From Comamonas serinivorans (lineage in GTDB: Bacteria; Pseudomonadota; Gammaproteobacteria; Burkholderiales; Burkholderiaceae_C): 64,000 bases of DNA. Below are positions 31,000 to 40,608 of this stretch, piece by piece. Every line of letters starts with the position of its first letter. Position 1 is the first letter of the stretch. The stretch covers positions 3,596,001 through 3,660,000 of the forward strand of contig NZ_CP021455.1 in the NCBI RefSeq assembly GCF_002158865.1, read 5' to 3'. Below the pieces are notes generated by a model. The model saw only the letters and a list, made by a program, of their open reading frames with translations. It searched no databases and was not told the DNA's origin. A program made the position numbers and the translations under genes.

Positions 31000-32253
31000 A
31001 TGAGCGCCACCCTTTCGGCCGACGCCGGCAGCCCCGCGCGCGCCTTGGACGCCCGCAGCCGCTGGGGTGTGGTGGCGGCCTGCACGGCCATCATGCTGGC
31101 CGAAGGCTTCGACCTGCTGATCTACAGCAACGCCATCCCGTCGCTGCTGATGGACCCGGCCATGGCGCTGGACAAATCGGGCGCCGGCGTGGTGGGCAGC
31201 ATGGCCTTCGCCGGCATGCTGGTGGGCGGCCTGGCCGCGGGCCGGCTGGTGGCCTGGCTGGGGCTGGCGCGCGTGGTGCTGGCCGGTTGTCTGGTGTTCA
31301 CGGCGGCCACGGCGGCCGTGGCCCTGACCGGCAGCGCCTGGCAGCTGGGCGCGCTGCGCCTGCTGGCCGGCCTGGCGCTGGGCCTGGTGCTGCCGGCGGC
31401 GCTGGCGCTGGCGCGGGCCCACGTGCAGCAACGCCACGGCGCGCTGGCCATCAGCATCGTCATGTCGGGCATGCCGCTGGGCGGCATGCTGGCCGCGCTG
31501 GTGTCGCGTGAACTCATCCCCGCGGGCGGGTGGCGGCCGCTGTTCCTGGCCGGTGGCGCGCTGGGTCTGGTGCTGGCGGCAGTCGTGGCGCCGCTGGTGA
31601 TCCGCGCGGCGCGCCAGCTGGCGCAGGACGCGCTGGCGCCTGAGGGCCCATGGCGTGCGCTGTTCACGCGCGCCAGCCGGCCGGTGCTGGCGCTGGGCAC
31701 CCTGGCCACGCTGGCCGATCTGCTCACCTGGTACGGCATCAGCACCTGGCTCACCCAGCTGATGCGCGAGTTCGACATCCCCTTTCAGGGCGCCATGCAG
31801 CTGATGTTCACGCTCAACATCGGCGCCATCGCCGGCTCGCTGCTGACCGCCTCGCTGGCGATCCGCCTGGGCACGCGGCCGGTGGCCATGGCGGCGGGGC
31901 TGGTGGCCAGCGCCTGCCTGCTGGGCATCGCCTCGCGCGCGCTGCCGGGCTGGGGGCTGTTCGCCGTGGTCGCCTTGCTGGGCATGAGCGCGATCAGCGC
32001 GCAAAACCTCGTCAACGCCCTGGTGGCCGACGCGTTTCCGGCGCCGCACCGCGCGGCCGCCATCGGCATGACGCTGGGCATCGGCCGCCTGGGTGCGGTC
32101 ATCGCGCCCATGCTGGGCGGCCAGATCCTGGCGGCCGGCCATGGCCCGTCGTGGGTGCTGCTGGCGTTTGCGGCCTCGGCCCTGCTGGGCACGCTGCTGC
32201 TGCTGGGCCTGGGCCGCACGCGCGTGCGCGACTGCCTGGGCAGCCTGTCTTGA
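31000..32253 (+). CDS. MFS transporter, AAHS (aromatic acid:H+ symporter)-like
   Basis: 417 residues with twelve predicted helices. Helix 1 has the AAHS-type LAEGFDLLIYSNAIPSLL, and the loops follow with AGRLVAWLGLARVVLAG. The family imports aromatic acids with protons. Here it directly follows the siderophore genes, with 136 bp of unassigned DNA between, so it might instead serve the siderophore precursors or the downstream amidohydrolase. The ATG at 31000 follows GGAGCCAGCC. A palindromic repeat lies 30 bp past the stop, separating it from the next gene. Confidence 0.75.
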   Translation: MSATLSADAGSPARALDARSRWGVVAACTAIMLAEGFDLLIYSNAIPSLLMDPAMALDKSGAGVVGSMAFAGMLVGGLAAGRLVAWLGLARVVLAGCLVFTAATAAVALTGSAWQLGALRLLAGLALGLVLPAALALARAHVQQRHGALAISIVMSGMPLGGMLAALVSRELIPAGGWRPLFLAGGALGLVLAAVVAPLVIRAARQLAQDALAPEGPWRALFTRASRPVLALGTLATLADLLTWYGISTWLTQLMREFDIPFQGAMQLMFTLNIGAIAGSLLTASLAIRLGTRPVAMAAGLVASACLLGIASRALPGWGLFAVVALLGMSAISAQNLVNALVADAFPAPHRAAAIGMTLGIGRLGAVIAPMLGGQILAAGHGPSWVLLAFAASALLGTLLLLGLGRTRVRDCLGSLS

Positions 32254-32283
32254 GGGTGGCTGCGTGCACGCCCTCGATCTGAT

Positions 32284-32335
32284 GCAGTATCGTGCCATTG
32301 CCGTTCTTTACAAAAAAGCGATGGCACCATACCCC
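32284..32335. repeat. 52-bp palindromic repeat copy, after the AAHS-like gene
   Basis: GCAGTAT / ATACCCC ends with GCCATTGCCGTT inside. The right inner arm has diverged (AAAAGCGATGGC). Confidence 0.88.
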
Positions 32336-32364
32336 CAATCACCCCTGTCACCCGGAGCCCACCC

Positions 32365-33351
32365 ATGCACGCCCCCTCCCGTCGCCGCTTTGTGACCACG
32401 CTGGCCGCCAGCGCGGCCCTGGGGTGTGCCCCGGCCGCGCGCGCCGCCGAGGGCTGGCCCAGCCGCCCCCTGACCCTGATCGTCAACGGCGGCCCGGGCA
32501 GCCTGCCGGACATCTTCGCGCGCCCGCTGGCCGAGCGCCTGCGCGCCGCGCTGGGCCAGTCGGTGGTGGTCGAGAACAAGCCCGGTGCTGGCGGCATGGT
32601 GGCCATGACGCAGCTCAAGCAGGCGCCGCCCGACGGCCACACGCTGGCCCTGGTCACCAACGCGCACCTGGTGTGGAACCCCTTCGTCTTTCCGCGGCTG
32701 ACCTATGACCCGGTCACCGAGCTGCAGCCCATCAGCCCCCTGGCGGTGATCCCGATGGCGCTGGTGGTGCCGCCCCGGCTGGGGGTGAGCAGCCTGGCCG
32801 AGTTCATCGCCCTGGCGAAGCGCAGGCCGGGCGAGCTGAACTACGCCTCGTCCGGCAACGGCAGCCCGCCACACGTGCTGTTCGAGATGCTGCGCGAGCG
32901 GCTGGGCGTGACCCTGGTGCACGTGCCGTTCAAGACCGGCACCGAGGCGCTCACCGCCGTCGCGGCGGGCGACACCCAGGTGTATTTCGCCGGCACCGCG
33001 CTGGTCGAACCGCTGGTCAAGGACGGGCGGCTGCGGGTGCTGGCCGTCAGCCCGCAGGTCAGCGCGCCCACGTTCGCCGACGCACCCACGCTGCAGGCGC
33101 TGGGCTACCCGGGCTACGAGGGCGCCGTCTGGCTGGGCCTGGCCGCGCGGTCCGGCACGCCGGCCGCGGTCATCCAGCGCCTGAACGCCGAGGTGGCCCA
33201 GGCCTTGAGCGACCCGGCGCTGAAGGCGGCCCTGCTGGCGCAGGGCGCGCTGCCCGACCACGCCAGCCCCGCCGCCCTGGCCCAGCGCATCGCCGCCGAA
33301 CGCCGCACCTGGGGTCCGGCCATCCAGCGCCTGGGCATCCAGCCCAGCTGA
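32365..33351 (+). CDS. Bug-family (TctC) periplasmic solute-binding protein
   Basis: 328 residues. A twin-arginine-like signal (SRRRFVTTLAASAALGCAP...) is followed by the Bug fold: WPSRPLTLIVNGGPGSLPD, VVVENKPGAGG, YASSGNGSPPHVLFE and AGDTQVYFAGTA. Such receptors are extraordinarily abundant in Burkholderiales and bind carboxylates or related small molecules. No TctAB membrane genes are adjacent, so it is one of the orphan Bug proteins. It may be in one unit with the M20 amidohydrolase 107 bp downstream, suggesting an acylated amino acid ligand, but that is inference. Confidence 0.88.
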   Translation: MHAPSRRRFVTTLAASAALGCAPAARAAEGWPSRPLTLIVNGGPGSLPDIFARPLAERLRAALGQSVVVENKPGAGGMVAMTQLKQAPPDGHTLALVTNAHLVWNPFVFPRLTYDPVTELQPISPLAVIPMALVVPPRLGVSSLAEFIALAKRRPGELNYASSGNGSPPHVLFEMLRERLGVTLVHVPFKTGTEALTAVAAGDTQVYFAGTALVEPLVKDGRLRVLAVSPQVSAPTFADAPTLQALGYPGYEGAVWLGLAARSGTPAAVIQRLNAEVAQALSDPALKAALLAQGALPDHASPAALAQRIAAERRTWGPAIQRLGIQPS

Positions 33352-33457
33352 TCTGGTCCAATCCCGACATCGACCGCCTCCACGGGCACGCGCAGTCCGC
33401 CACGGACGCAGCCCCCAAGCCGCCCGCCACGCCGTTACACCGCACACAACCATACCC

Positions 33458-34654
33458 ATGAACCTGATCGACGCCATCACCGCCCAAGCGCCCGAACTGC
33501 AGCGCATCCGCCGTGACATCCATGCCCACCCCGAGCTGTCGTTCGAAGAAACGCGCACGGCCGACCTGGTGGCCGAGCTGCTCACCCAATGGGGCATTCC
33601 GCTGCACCGTGGGCTCGGCGGCACCGGCGTGGTCGGCATCCTGAAAAACGGGGATTCGCCGCGCACCGTGGGCCTGCGCGCCGACATGGACGCGCTGCCC
33701 ATGACCGAGGCCAACCAGTTCGCCCACGCCAGCCGCCACCCCGGCAAGATGCACGCCTGCGGCCACGACGGCCACACCACCATGCTGCTGGGCGCCGCAC
33801 AGGAGCTGGCGCGCACGCGCCGCTTCGACGGCACGGTCTACCTCATCTTCCAGCCCGCCGAAGAGCACGGCGGCGGCGCGCGCGAGATGATGCGCGACGG
33901 CCTGTTCGAGCGCTTTCCCATGGAAGCGGTGTTCGGCATGCACAACATGCCCGGCATCCCGGCCGGGCACTTCGCCGCCTCTGCCGGGCCGGTGCTGGCC
34001 TCCAGCAACGAGTTCCGCGTGGTGGTGCGCGGCAAGGGCGGCCATGGCGCCATGCCGCACCTGGCGGTGGACCCCATCCCCGTGGCGGGGCAGATCGTGC
34101 AGGGCTTCCAGACCATCATCAGCCGCAACCGCAAGCCGTCGGAGACCGCCGTCATCTCGGTCACCATGATCCACGCGGGCGACACGCCCAACGTGATCCC
34201 CGACACCTGCGAGCTGCGCGGCACGGTGCGCACCTACACGCGCGAGACCCTGGACCTGGTGGAGCAGCGCATGGGCGAGATCGCCCGCGGCACCGCCGCC
34301 ACCTATGGCGCCGAGTGCGACTTCGAGTTCACCCGCCTGTACCCGTCCACCGTGAACCACGAAGCCGAAACGGCGTTTGCGCGCGAGGTGCTGGCCGATC
34401 TCGTCGGCCCCGAGCGCCTGCTGGTGCAAACCCCCATCATGGCGGCCGAGGACTTTGCCTTCATGCTGGAACAGGTGCCCGGCAGCTACGCCTTCATCGG
34501 CAATGGCGACGGCGACCACCGCGAAGCCGGCCACGGCCACGGCCCCTGCCTGGTGCACAACACCAGCTACGACTTCAACGACAGCCTGCTGCCCATCGGC
34601 GCCAGCTACCTGACCCGCCTGGCCGAGCGCTGGCTGGCCACGCCGCGCGGCTGA
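33458..34654 (+). CDS. M20-family amidohydrolase (hippurate hydrolase/N-acyl amino acid hydrolase type)
   Basis: 398 residues. It has the metal-dependent amidohydrolase pattern: RRDIHAHPELSFEE, RADMDALPM, the metal-ligand block KMHACGHDGHTTMLLG, FQPAEEHGGGAREM, the dimer-domain GHGAMPHLAVDPI and the late histidine in CLVHNTSYDFND. The family removes N-acyl groups from amino acids, for example hippurate to benzoate and glycine. The neighbouring AAHS-like importer would suit an aromatic acyl substrate, but this is not established. Full length; the ATG at 33458 is normal. Confidence 0.88.
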   Translation: MNLIDAITAQAPELQRIRRDIHAHPELSFEETRTADLVAELLTQWGIPLHRGLGGTGVVGILKNGDSPRTVGLRADMDALPMTEANQFAHASRHPGKMHACGHDGHTTMLLGAAQELARTRRFDGTVYLIFQPAEEHGGGAREMMRDGLFERFPMEAVFGMHNMPGIPAGHFAASAGPVLASSNEFRVVVRGKGGHGAMPHLAVDPIPVAGQIVQGFQTIISRNRKPSETAVISVTMIHAGDTPNVIPDTCELRGTVRTYTRETLDLVEQRMGEIARGTAATYGAECDFEFTRLYPSTVNHEAETAFAREVLADLVGPERLLVQTPIMAAEDFAFMLEQVPGSYAFIGNGDGDHREAGHGHGPCLVHNTSYDFNDSLLPIGASYLTRLAERWLATPRG

Positions 34655-34879
34655 GCCGCGGGGCACCAGTGGCGGACCGGGTCGGCGCAAGGCGCCCGCA
34701 TCGCCAGGTCGCGCGTTGCAGATGGGCGAGCTGTCCGTCAGCCGCGTTGCCCCTCGACCGCACCCGCCGCTCACCCGGCGCTCCAGCCTGCACGCGACGC
34801 CCACGCCACCGCAAGCCACCCCGCGCAACGTGCCGACCACGCCGCATCCGCCCGTCGCCCGCCCCTTCGATTCCCCCGC

Positions 34880-35968
34880 ATGGCCCACGCCCCCCGCAAC
34901 CCCCTCGTTCCCGACCGCGACGGCGTGAGCCCGAGCTGCATCGCCACGCCGCCTGGCCCCTGGCCGCGGCTGCTGGATTTCCTGGCCGAGCGCCTGCCCG
35001 CGCTCGACCGCGCCAGCTGGGCCCAGCGCATGCAGACCGGCTGGGTGTGGAGCGATGCCGCCCAGCCGCTGGCCCCCGATGCGCCCTACACGCCGCACAC
35101 CCGCGTCTACTACTGGCGCCACGCCGAGGCCGAGCCCGCCCTGCCCTGGCCCGCGCGCGTGCTGTTCCAGGACGCCCACCTGGTGGTGGCCGACAAGCCG
35201 CATTTCATGCCCGTGACACCGAGCGGCCCCTTCGTGCAGCGCAGCCTGCTGGTGCAGCTCAAGCGCGAGCTGGGCCTGCCGCAGCTCAGCCCCATCCACC
35301 GCATCGACCGCGACACCGCGGGCCTGGTCGTGTTCGCCGTGCAGGCTGCCGAGCGCGCGGCCTACCAGGCCTTGTTCCGCGACCGGAACGTGCACAAGCG
35401 CTACGAGGCCGTCGCGCCCTGGGCCGAGCTGCCTCCAGCCGCGGTTGCCGAACCAGCCGCCGCAGCGCCGCGGCCCGGCGCTGCCGCGGCCTGGAGAGGC
35501 CAATGGACGCGCCTGCCCCAGCCCCTGATGCCCGAGGCGCCCGCTGCGGGCATACCGGCAGCGGGCATACCGGCAACGGGCGTGCACGCGGGCGAGCCCA
35601 CGGCCTGGTGCTACCGCAGCCGCCTGGTGCAAGACCCGCATTTCTTCACCATGCACGAGGCCGCGGGCGAGGCCAATTGCGAAACCCACCTGCAACTGCT
35701 GGCGCGGCACGGCCCCTGGGGTCGTTACGCGCTGGTTCCGCACACGGGGCGCCGCCACCAGTTGCGCGCGCACCTGAACGCGCTGGGCCTGCCCATCCGC
35801 CACGACCCCTATTACCCGCGGGTGAGCCGGCGTGCCGACGACCCCGACGACGTGCAGCACCCCCTGCAGCTGCTGGCGCAAGCCCTGGGCTTCCACGACC
35901 CCGTGACGGGGGAAGACCGCCACTTCACCAGCGGCCAGTCGCTGACCTGGCCGCCCATCGGGACCTGA
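34880..35968 (+). CDS. RluA-family pseudouridine synthase
   Basis: 362 residues. The catalytic aspartate is in the family motif PIHRIDRDTAGLVVFA (near 138-153), followed by KRYEAVAPW and the C-terminal PHTGRRHQLRAHLNALGLPI. The N-terminal part resembles a degenerate S4-like region (RASWAQRMQTGWVWSD). The target base (23S rRNA or tRNA) cannot be assigned. It carries a low-complexity insert of about 45 residues between 180 and 235 that includes an A-A-G-I-P repeat (35545-35585). It is transcribed alone, 225 bp after the amidohydrolase. Confidence 0.85.
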   Translation: MAHAPRNPLVPDRDGVSPSCIATPPGPWPRLLDFLAERLPALDRASWAQRMQTGWVWSDAAQPLAPDAPYTPHTRVYYWRHAEAEPALPWPARVLFQDAHLVVADKPHFMPVTPSGPFVQRSLLVQLKRELGLPQLSPIHRIDRDTAGLVVFAVQAAERAAYQALFRDRNVHKRYEAVAPWAELPPAAVAEPAAAAPRPGAAAAWRGQWTRLPQPLMPEAPAAGIPAAGIPATGVHAGEPTAWCYRSRLVQDPHFFTMHEAAGEANCETHLQLLARHGPWGRYALVPHTGRRHQLRAHLNALGLPIRHDPYYPRVSRRADDPDDVQHPLQLLAQALGFHDPVTGEDRHFTSGQSLTWPPIGT

Positions 35969-36452
35969 GGACATCGGTGAGGGCACCAGAGCGGCCGGCT
36001 TGAGGGCCGCAAGCGACCGCGGCCCACGGGCTGACCGAACGCCGCCAGAAGGCCGCGTACGCCCGCAGCCGGCTCGTCAGCGTCTGGCGCCGGCGACGCA
36101 TCCATGAGCTGGGGGGTTGCGCATCATGACCGGAATGCATCTCACAGGGCCGCAGGACGGTGGAAGCCTGCGGGTCCCTCGTCCCGAGACCAGTCGGCGG
36201 TACCGGCGCTGCCGTCACAACCTGGGCAGACAGGCATCAGCGTGGCTGGCCGCGCCGGGCTTGCGCGGTCAGCCCACGGGCGGACCCACTGCTGCGCCGG
36301 CCGGGGATGGGTTCACCCTGGGGTCGGCGCCCGATGGGTGCCCCCACCTCGGCGGGTGGATTCAGGTCCGGTGTTCCATCACATGAACAGGGTATGCATC
36401 CATCCTCGTTGATTTCAAAACGGTAACCACCCCATACTACCCAGATCGAAAG
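35969..36452. other. Gene-free stretch between convergent pseudouridine synthase and DUF1631 genes
   Basis: 484 bp with a palindromic repeat near its right end (36389-36439). No T-tracted terminator and no supported gene is seen. Confidence 0.45.
36389..36439. repeat. 52-bp palindromic repeat copy, after the DUF1631 gene
   Basis: AGGGTAT / ATACTAC ends with CCTCGTT / AACGGTAA inner arms. It lies 13 bp beyond the leftward stop codon. Confidence 0.82.
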
Positions 36453-38984
36453 TCAAGCCAGCGGCTGCAGGCTGCCAACCGTGGGCAGCACGGTGTCGGG
36501 CGCCTGACCGGCCTCGAGCACGGACACCACGCGGCGCAGGTGCGGGCGCACGGCACGCAGCTGGTCGTGCTGCATGAGCTTGAGGCAGATGCGCCGTGTC
36601 ATGGAGTGCGGGCTGCCGGTGCGGCCCCGGAACATGAACAAGCTGCGGTTGTCGTTGCACCAGACCAGCTGCACGCGCTGCCAGTTGCCGTGCGAAAAGA
36701 GGTCGAACCAGTCCTGCTCGCGCATGTTCTGCAGCAAGAGCTCGGCCTCGCTCTTGAGCTGGCCCAGCTCGGCCGCACCGCTGTCGGGCGGCAGGGTCAG
36801 CCCTTCCAGCCCCAGGGCGCCACGCTGCGTTTCCTTGCCGGGCTCCTGCAGTTGGTCGCTGCCGCTGTCGCGCACCGCCATGCCCGCTGCCGAGCGCTCG
36901 GCCTCGCTCATCCACGGTGTGCGGTCGTCCAGCTCCAGCAGGCGGGCTTCGACGCCGTCCTCCGCGGGCGGTCCGTCCAGCATCGACGGCAGGGAATCGC
37001 CGGCGCCACTGTCCACGGCCTCGCCCTGCGGGGCTTCGCGCTGCAGCTTGCGGCGGCGCATCTCCAGCAGGCGGCGGTGCAGCGGCAACAGCATGGCCAG
37101 CGTGGTCTCGATCTGTTGCGGCGTGGCGCCGATCAGGTCCATGCCTTCGCGCAGCTTGACCAGCGCCGGCGGCAGCAGCGCAAACGCGCGCACCGGGTGG
37201 TTGACGGCGGCCTCGCCCGACAGCGACCAGACCAGGTCCATGCCCGCCACGCGGTAGCCGCCCGGGTCCCGCTGCTGCCGGTCGTCGGTGAGCTTGGCGT
37301 GGGCCAACACCAGCGACCAGGTCTCCAGCATCAGCTTGACCACGGCCTCGGGCGCCCGGCCAATCGCCTCGACCTCGGCCAGCTCGGCCGCAAACTGGTT
37401 GGCCAGCGCCTGGCGGTCCTGCGCAAACTGCAGCGCCTTGAGCCCGGCCTGCGGGCCCTGGGCCGCGTGCTCGGCCTCGTCCCAGGCGGCCTGCAGCTGC
37501 TGCAGCGCCAGGGCAAACGCCAGCTCCAGGTCGTCGGCCGACGGGTATTGCAGCGCCAGCAGGCCGTGCACCCGGACCTGCACGGGCCGGATGAAGGCCT
37601 GGAAAACCTCGGCGTACTCGTCGTTGTATTCGTAGCTCTTTTGCGCAATCGCCTCGATGAAGGCGCGGGCCGGGTGCGCGGCCTTGGCCAGAAACCACGG
37701 CTGCTGCACGCCCAGCTGCACCAGCGGCGACGACAGCGCGAGGAACACCTCGCGCACCGGCCACAGCAGGCTGGTGTCCATGGCCAGCTGGGTGAGCGTG
37801 ACGCCGACGCAGTCCAGGCCCATGACCTCGCTGATGCGCGTGGCCTCCTGCTTGAGCTCCAGCACCTGTTGCGCCCGCCGCACGGGCGACTGCCACTCGC
37901 CCCAGTCGTCGCTGGCCAGCCAATGGTTCAGGTCCAGCTCGATGCCGGCGCGGTCCACCGGGCTTTGCTGGCGCCGCACGCGGTGGAATTCGCGCAGGGC
38001 CTGGGCGTCGGGCGCGGCCGCGCCCTGGGCCGCGGCCTGAAACTGGGCGGCCGTCTGTTCCAGGGCATGAAAGTACGAGGGCGGCAGCGGCGCATCCAGG
38101 TCCTTGGCCCAGTTGGGGTCGTGCAGGAACGCCCGCACCACCTCGCGCGACACGCCCGGAAACACGCGCGCCAGCTGTTGCATGCCGGGAAACGGCACGC
38201 GTGGCGAGCGCGCCCCAGACGTCGCCTGCGCCGGGGCGGCCGGCTCGGTGGCGGCCCGGTCGGCCTGCTGCTGCAGGCTGGCTGCGGCCCGCTCGCGCGG
38301 GTGCTGGGCAGCCACACGGCGCCGCTGCAGCGCGCCCATGAGCGAGATCGGCAGCGTGGGCTGCTCGGCGTCGGGAGCCGGTGCCGCAGCGGGCTCGGCC
38401 GCCAGCTCGAGCTGGAAGCGCGCATCGGCCACGCCGCTGCTCTGCATGATCTGCACCAGATCGATGTAGAGCCGCTTGAGCCCGCCGGCATAGGGCGGCG
38501 CCAGGTAGGCCAGCCACAGCGCCAGCTCCTCCGGCTTGTCCATGTGGCAGGCCATCAGCTCGGCCAGCGCGTTGCAGAGGATCTCGGGGCGAAACGGGTT
38601 GATGTCGGGGCGCACCGTCTGCAGCCCCAAGGCGGCGCTGATGTGGGAGTCCAGCACCGTGAGCCGCTGCTCGGTCAAGGGCAGCACACGCTGCTGCAGG
38701 CGCTGCGACACCGGTTCGGTCTGGGCCGTCACCTTGGACTGCCGCTGCGCCAGGGCGCTCAGGGCATCGCGATTCAGCCGCCGCAGGTCCACGGCCTCGA
38801 GCTCGTCGATGGCATCGCGCAGGTGACGCTCGAGCAGGCGGCAGTACTCGGCGCTGAGCCGACGGCGCTGCTCTTCGAGCGAACGGGCCGCAGTCGTCCA
38901 GGCCTTGGCCTGCGGAAGCGTCACGGCCGAGCCCGCAGCCGCGCGCATACCGGCCGCAGCCGACCGCGCCGTGTGCTTGATCAT
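36453..38984 (-). CDS. DUF1631 family protein
   Basis: 843 residues, a large cytoplasmic protein of unknown function found mainly in beta- and gammaproteobacteria. The N-terminal third contains helical Gln/Arg-rich stretches (EEQRRRLSAEYCRLLERHL). The middle holds the conserved PVREVFLALSSPLVQLGVQQPWFL-type block. The C-terminus has GNWQRVQLVWCND followed by NRSLFMFRGRTG, a segment that resembles a PilZ-like or beta-barrel end. An in-frame GTG at 39092 would add 36 residues; I prefer the ATG at 38984 (MIKHTARS). No catalytic motif is recognised. The family name is given from memory of these conserved blocks. Confidence 0.8.
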   Translation of the reverse strand: MIKHTARSAAAGMRAAAGSAVTLPQAKAWTTAARSLEEQRRRLSAEYCRLLERHLRDAIDELEAVDLRRLNRDALSALAQRQSKVTAQTEPVSQRLQQRVLPLTEQRLTVLDSHISAALGLQTVRPDINPFRPEILCNALAELMACHMDKPEELALWLAYLAPPYAGGLKRLYIDLVQIMQSSGVADARFQLELAAEPAAAPAPDAEQPTLPISLMGALQRRRVAAQHPRERAAASLQQQADRAATEPAAPAQATSGARSPRVPFPGMQQLARVFPGVSREVVRAFLHDPNWAKDLDAPLPPSYFHALEQTAAQFQAAAQGAAAPDAQALREFHRVRRQQSPVDRAGIELDLNHWLASDDWGEWQSPVRRAQQVLELKQEATRISEVMGLDCVGVTLTQLAMDTSLLWPVREVFLALSSPLVQLGVQQPWFLAKAAHPARAFIEAIAQKSYEYNDEYAEVFQAFIRPVQVRVHGLLALQYPSADDLELAFALALQQLQAAWDEAEHAAQGPQAGLKALQFAQDRQALANQFAAELAEVEAIGRAPEAVVKLMLETWSLVLAHAKLTDDRQQRDPGGYRVAGMDLVWSLSGEAAVNHPVRAFALLPPALVKLREGMDLIGATPQQIETTLAMLLPLHRRLLEMRRRKLQREAPQGEAVDSGAGDSLPSMLDGPPAEDGVEARLLELDDRTPWMSEAERSAAGMAVRDSGSDQLQEPGKETQRGALGLEGLTLPPDSGAAELGQLKSEAELLLQNMREQDWFDLFSHGNWQRVQLVWCNDNRSLFMFRGRTGSPHSMTRRICLKLMQHDQLRAVRPHLRRVVSVLEAGQAPDTVLPTVGSLQPLA

Positions 38985-39133
38985 GGCAGACGACAGCAGA
39001 ATGGCTTCTTGAAAGCAGCGGCGAATCAGCAAATTCTGACCGGGCAAGGCAAGTCCCCAGAGGTCGCGGCCACGCCCGACAAGGGTGACCACTTGGAGTT
39101 ACTGTAACACCCTTGATACATTGTTGGACGATG

Positions 39134-40132
39134 TCAGCGAGGGGAAATCGCCGGCTCGAATTCGGCCGGCGCTGTCGCCTCGACGAACACCGGCTCGCCG
39201 CTCTTCGGATGGTGAAAACCGATGCGCCACGCGTGCAGCATCATGCGCCTGGCCTTGGCCTGACCTTCGGTGTCCCCGTACTTGTCGTCGCCCACGATGG
39301 GGTGGCCGCACGAAGCGAGGTGAACCCGGATCTGATGGGTGCGTCCGGTTTTGATGGTGACTTCAAGCAAGGAGTATGCGGCCACCCTCGTTCTCACACG
39401 AACGAGACTCAGGGCATACTGCCCATCCGGGTCATCGCTCGTCGTCACCTTCACGCGGCGCTCACCCTCCTGGCCGCCCACACCGGGCAAGGCATAGCGC
39501 TTCAGGGGCTTTTCGATGCGCCGCACCGCTTGCGGCCATTCGCCCTGGACCAGGGCCAGGTAGGTTTTCTGGGTCGTGCGGTCGCGGAACTGGGCCTGCA
39601 GCGCGCGCAGGGCGCTGCGCTTCTTGGCCAGGATGAGGGCGCCGCTGGTGTCGCGGTCCAGGCGGTGCACCAGCTCCAGGTGCGGCAGGTCGGGTCGGGC
39701 CTGACGCAGTTGCTCGATGACGCCGAAATTCACCCCCGAGCCGCCGTGCACGGCCACACCGGCCGGTTTGTTGATGACCAGCAGGGCCTCGTCCTCGAGC
39801 AGCACCGGGAAGCTGCGCGCCGGCACGAACGCCGGCTCGGGCGCCTCGGGCAGCCGCAGCGGCGGCACGCGCACCACGTCGCCGGCGGCCAGGCGTGTGT
39901 CGGCGCTGGCACGGCCCTTGTTCACGCGCACTTCGCCCGAGCGAATGATGCGGTAGACGTGGGTCTTGGGCACCCCCTTGAGCAGACGCAGCAAAAAGTT
40001 GTCCAGCCGCTGCTGGTCAAATTCGTCATCCACGGTCACAAAACGCGTGGCCGCACTTTCTGGCGCCCGATTGACCCCTATAATCGCTCGGTCCGAAGAC
40101 GTGGCGTAACTCGTTGATTTTTTAGAGGACAT
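39134..40132 (-). CDS. rluC: 23S rRNA pseudouridine synthase RluC
   Basis: 332 residues. An N-terminal S4 RNA-binding domain (RLDNFLLRLLKGVPKTHVYR, then IIRSGEVRVNKGRA) is followed by the RluA-type catalytic domain with HRLDRDTSGALILAKK, containing the nucleophilic aspartate, and TIKTGRTHQIRVHLAS. RluC isomerises U955, U2504 and U2580 of 23S rRNA in E. coli. The gene is divergent from rne, as in many proteobacteria. Residues ~240-256 are encoded by a copy of the 52-bp palindrome, yet the alignment length to the family is about normal. The ATG at 40132 is chosen; a longer frame crosses the rne leader. Confidence 0.92.
   Translation of the reverse strand: MSSKKSTSYATSSDRAIIGVNRAPESAATRFVTVDDEFDQQRLDNFLLRLLKGVPKTHVYRIIRSGEVRVNKGRASADTRLAAGDVVRVPPLRLPEAPEPAFVPARSFPVLLEDEALLVINKPAGVAVHGGSGVNFGVIEQLRQARPDLPHLELVHRLDRDTSGALILAKKRSALRALQAQFRDRTTQKTYLALVQGEWPQAVRRIEKPLKRYALPGVGGQEGERRVKVTTSDDPDGQYALSLVRVRTRVAAYSLLEVTIKTGRTHQIRVHLASCGHPIVGDDKYGDTEGQAKARRMMLHAWRIGFHHPKSGEPVFVEATAPAEFEPAISPR
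39371..39422. repeat. 52-bp palindromic repeat copy inside the rluC coding sequence
   Basis: GGAGTATGC / GCATACTGC ends with CCTCGTTC / GAACGAG inner arms and an 8-nt loop. It is in frame in the catalytic domain between the strand ending in DGQY and SLLEVTIK. Confidence 0.85.
40079..40084 (+). promoter_or_regulatory. Candidate -10 element of the rne promoter
   Basis: TATAAT lies within the 5' end of divergent rluC, with a weak TTTCTG 16 bp upstream. A transcript from here would carry a leader of about 520 nt before the rne ATG. Confidence 0.4.
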
Positions 40133-40608
40133 GTGCTTCACCGCAGTGAGTGTAGTGCACAGAAGCCACGCCACATGGACACAAGTCGGTGCCGCCAGGC
40201 GGACCAGCGCCCGAAGTGCACCTGGATGCCATGGGCCTGCGAATCCTGGGCGGTCGACACAACACAAACATTCAGAAACATGACCTGCCCGCCCACTTTT
40301 TCGGGCTGACAGGTGGACCAAAGCGAATACTCATCGTGTGCTGGCAACCATGGACATGCAAGAGAGGGGCCCGCTGGTCACCCTCGCGTGGCCTCGCCCC
40401 ACACGTTTCTTCCGTCGCGCGCCCTGCCCTCTGGCCAGCCCAACGCGCGACACGCTCGCCCTCATCCACGCAGCCCATTTCCCGTTGCACAGGCCCTGAC
40501 GGCCCCGTGTGACGCTCTGGCTGCATCCGTTTCCCTGTTTCGTTGTGTCGGCTCCGGCGCCTGGATGCCCGCAAGGGCTTCACGCGAGAAAACGAAAAGG
40601 ATTGCATC
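40133..40608. other. Intergenic region and long rne leader
   Basis: 476 bp between divergent rluC and rne. Known rne genes have long structured leaders that bind RNase E for autoregulation; the length here fits that. I see no gene and no repeat copy. Confidence 0.5.

Noticed and set aside
36540..39107. An 855-codon plus-strand frame opposite the DUF1631 gene
   Set aside because: Mirror frame with Gln/His/Arg-rich composition; the opposite strand has conserved family blocks and normal codon use.
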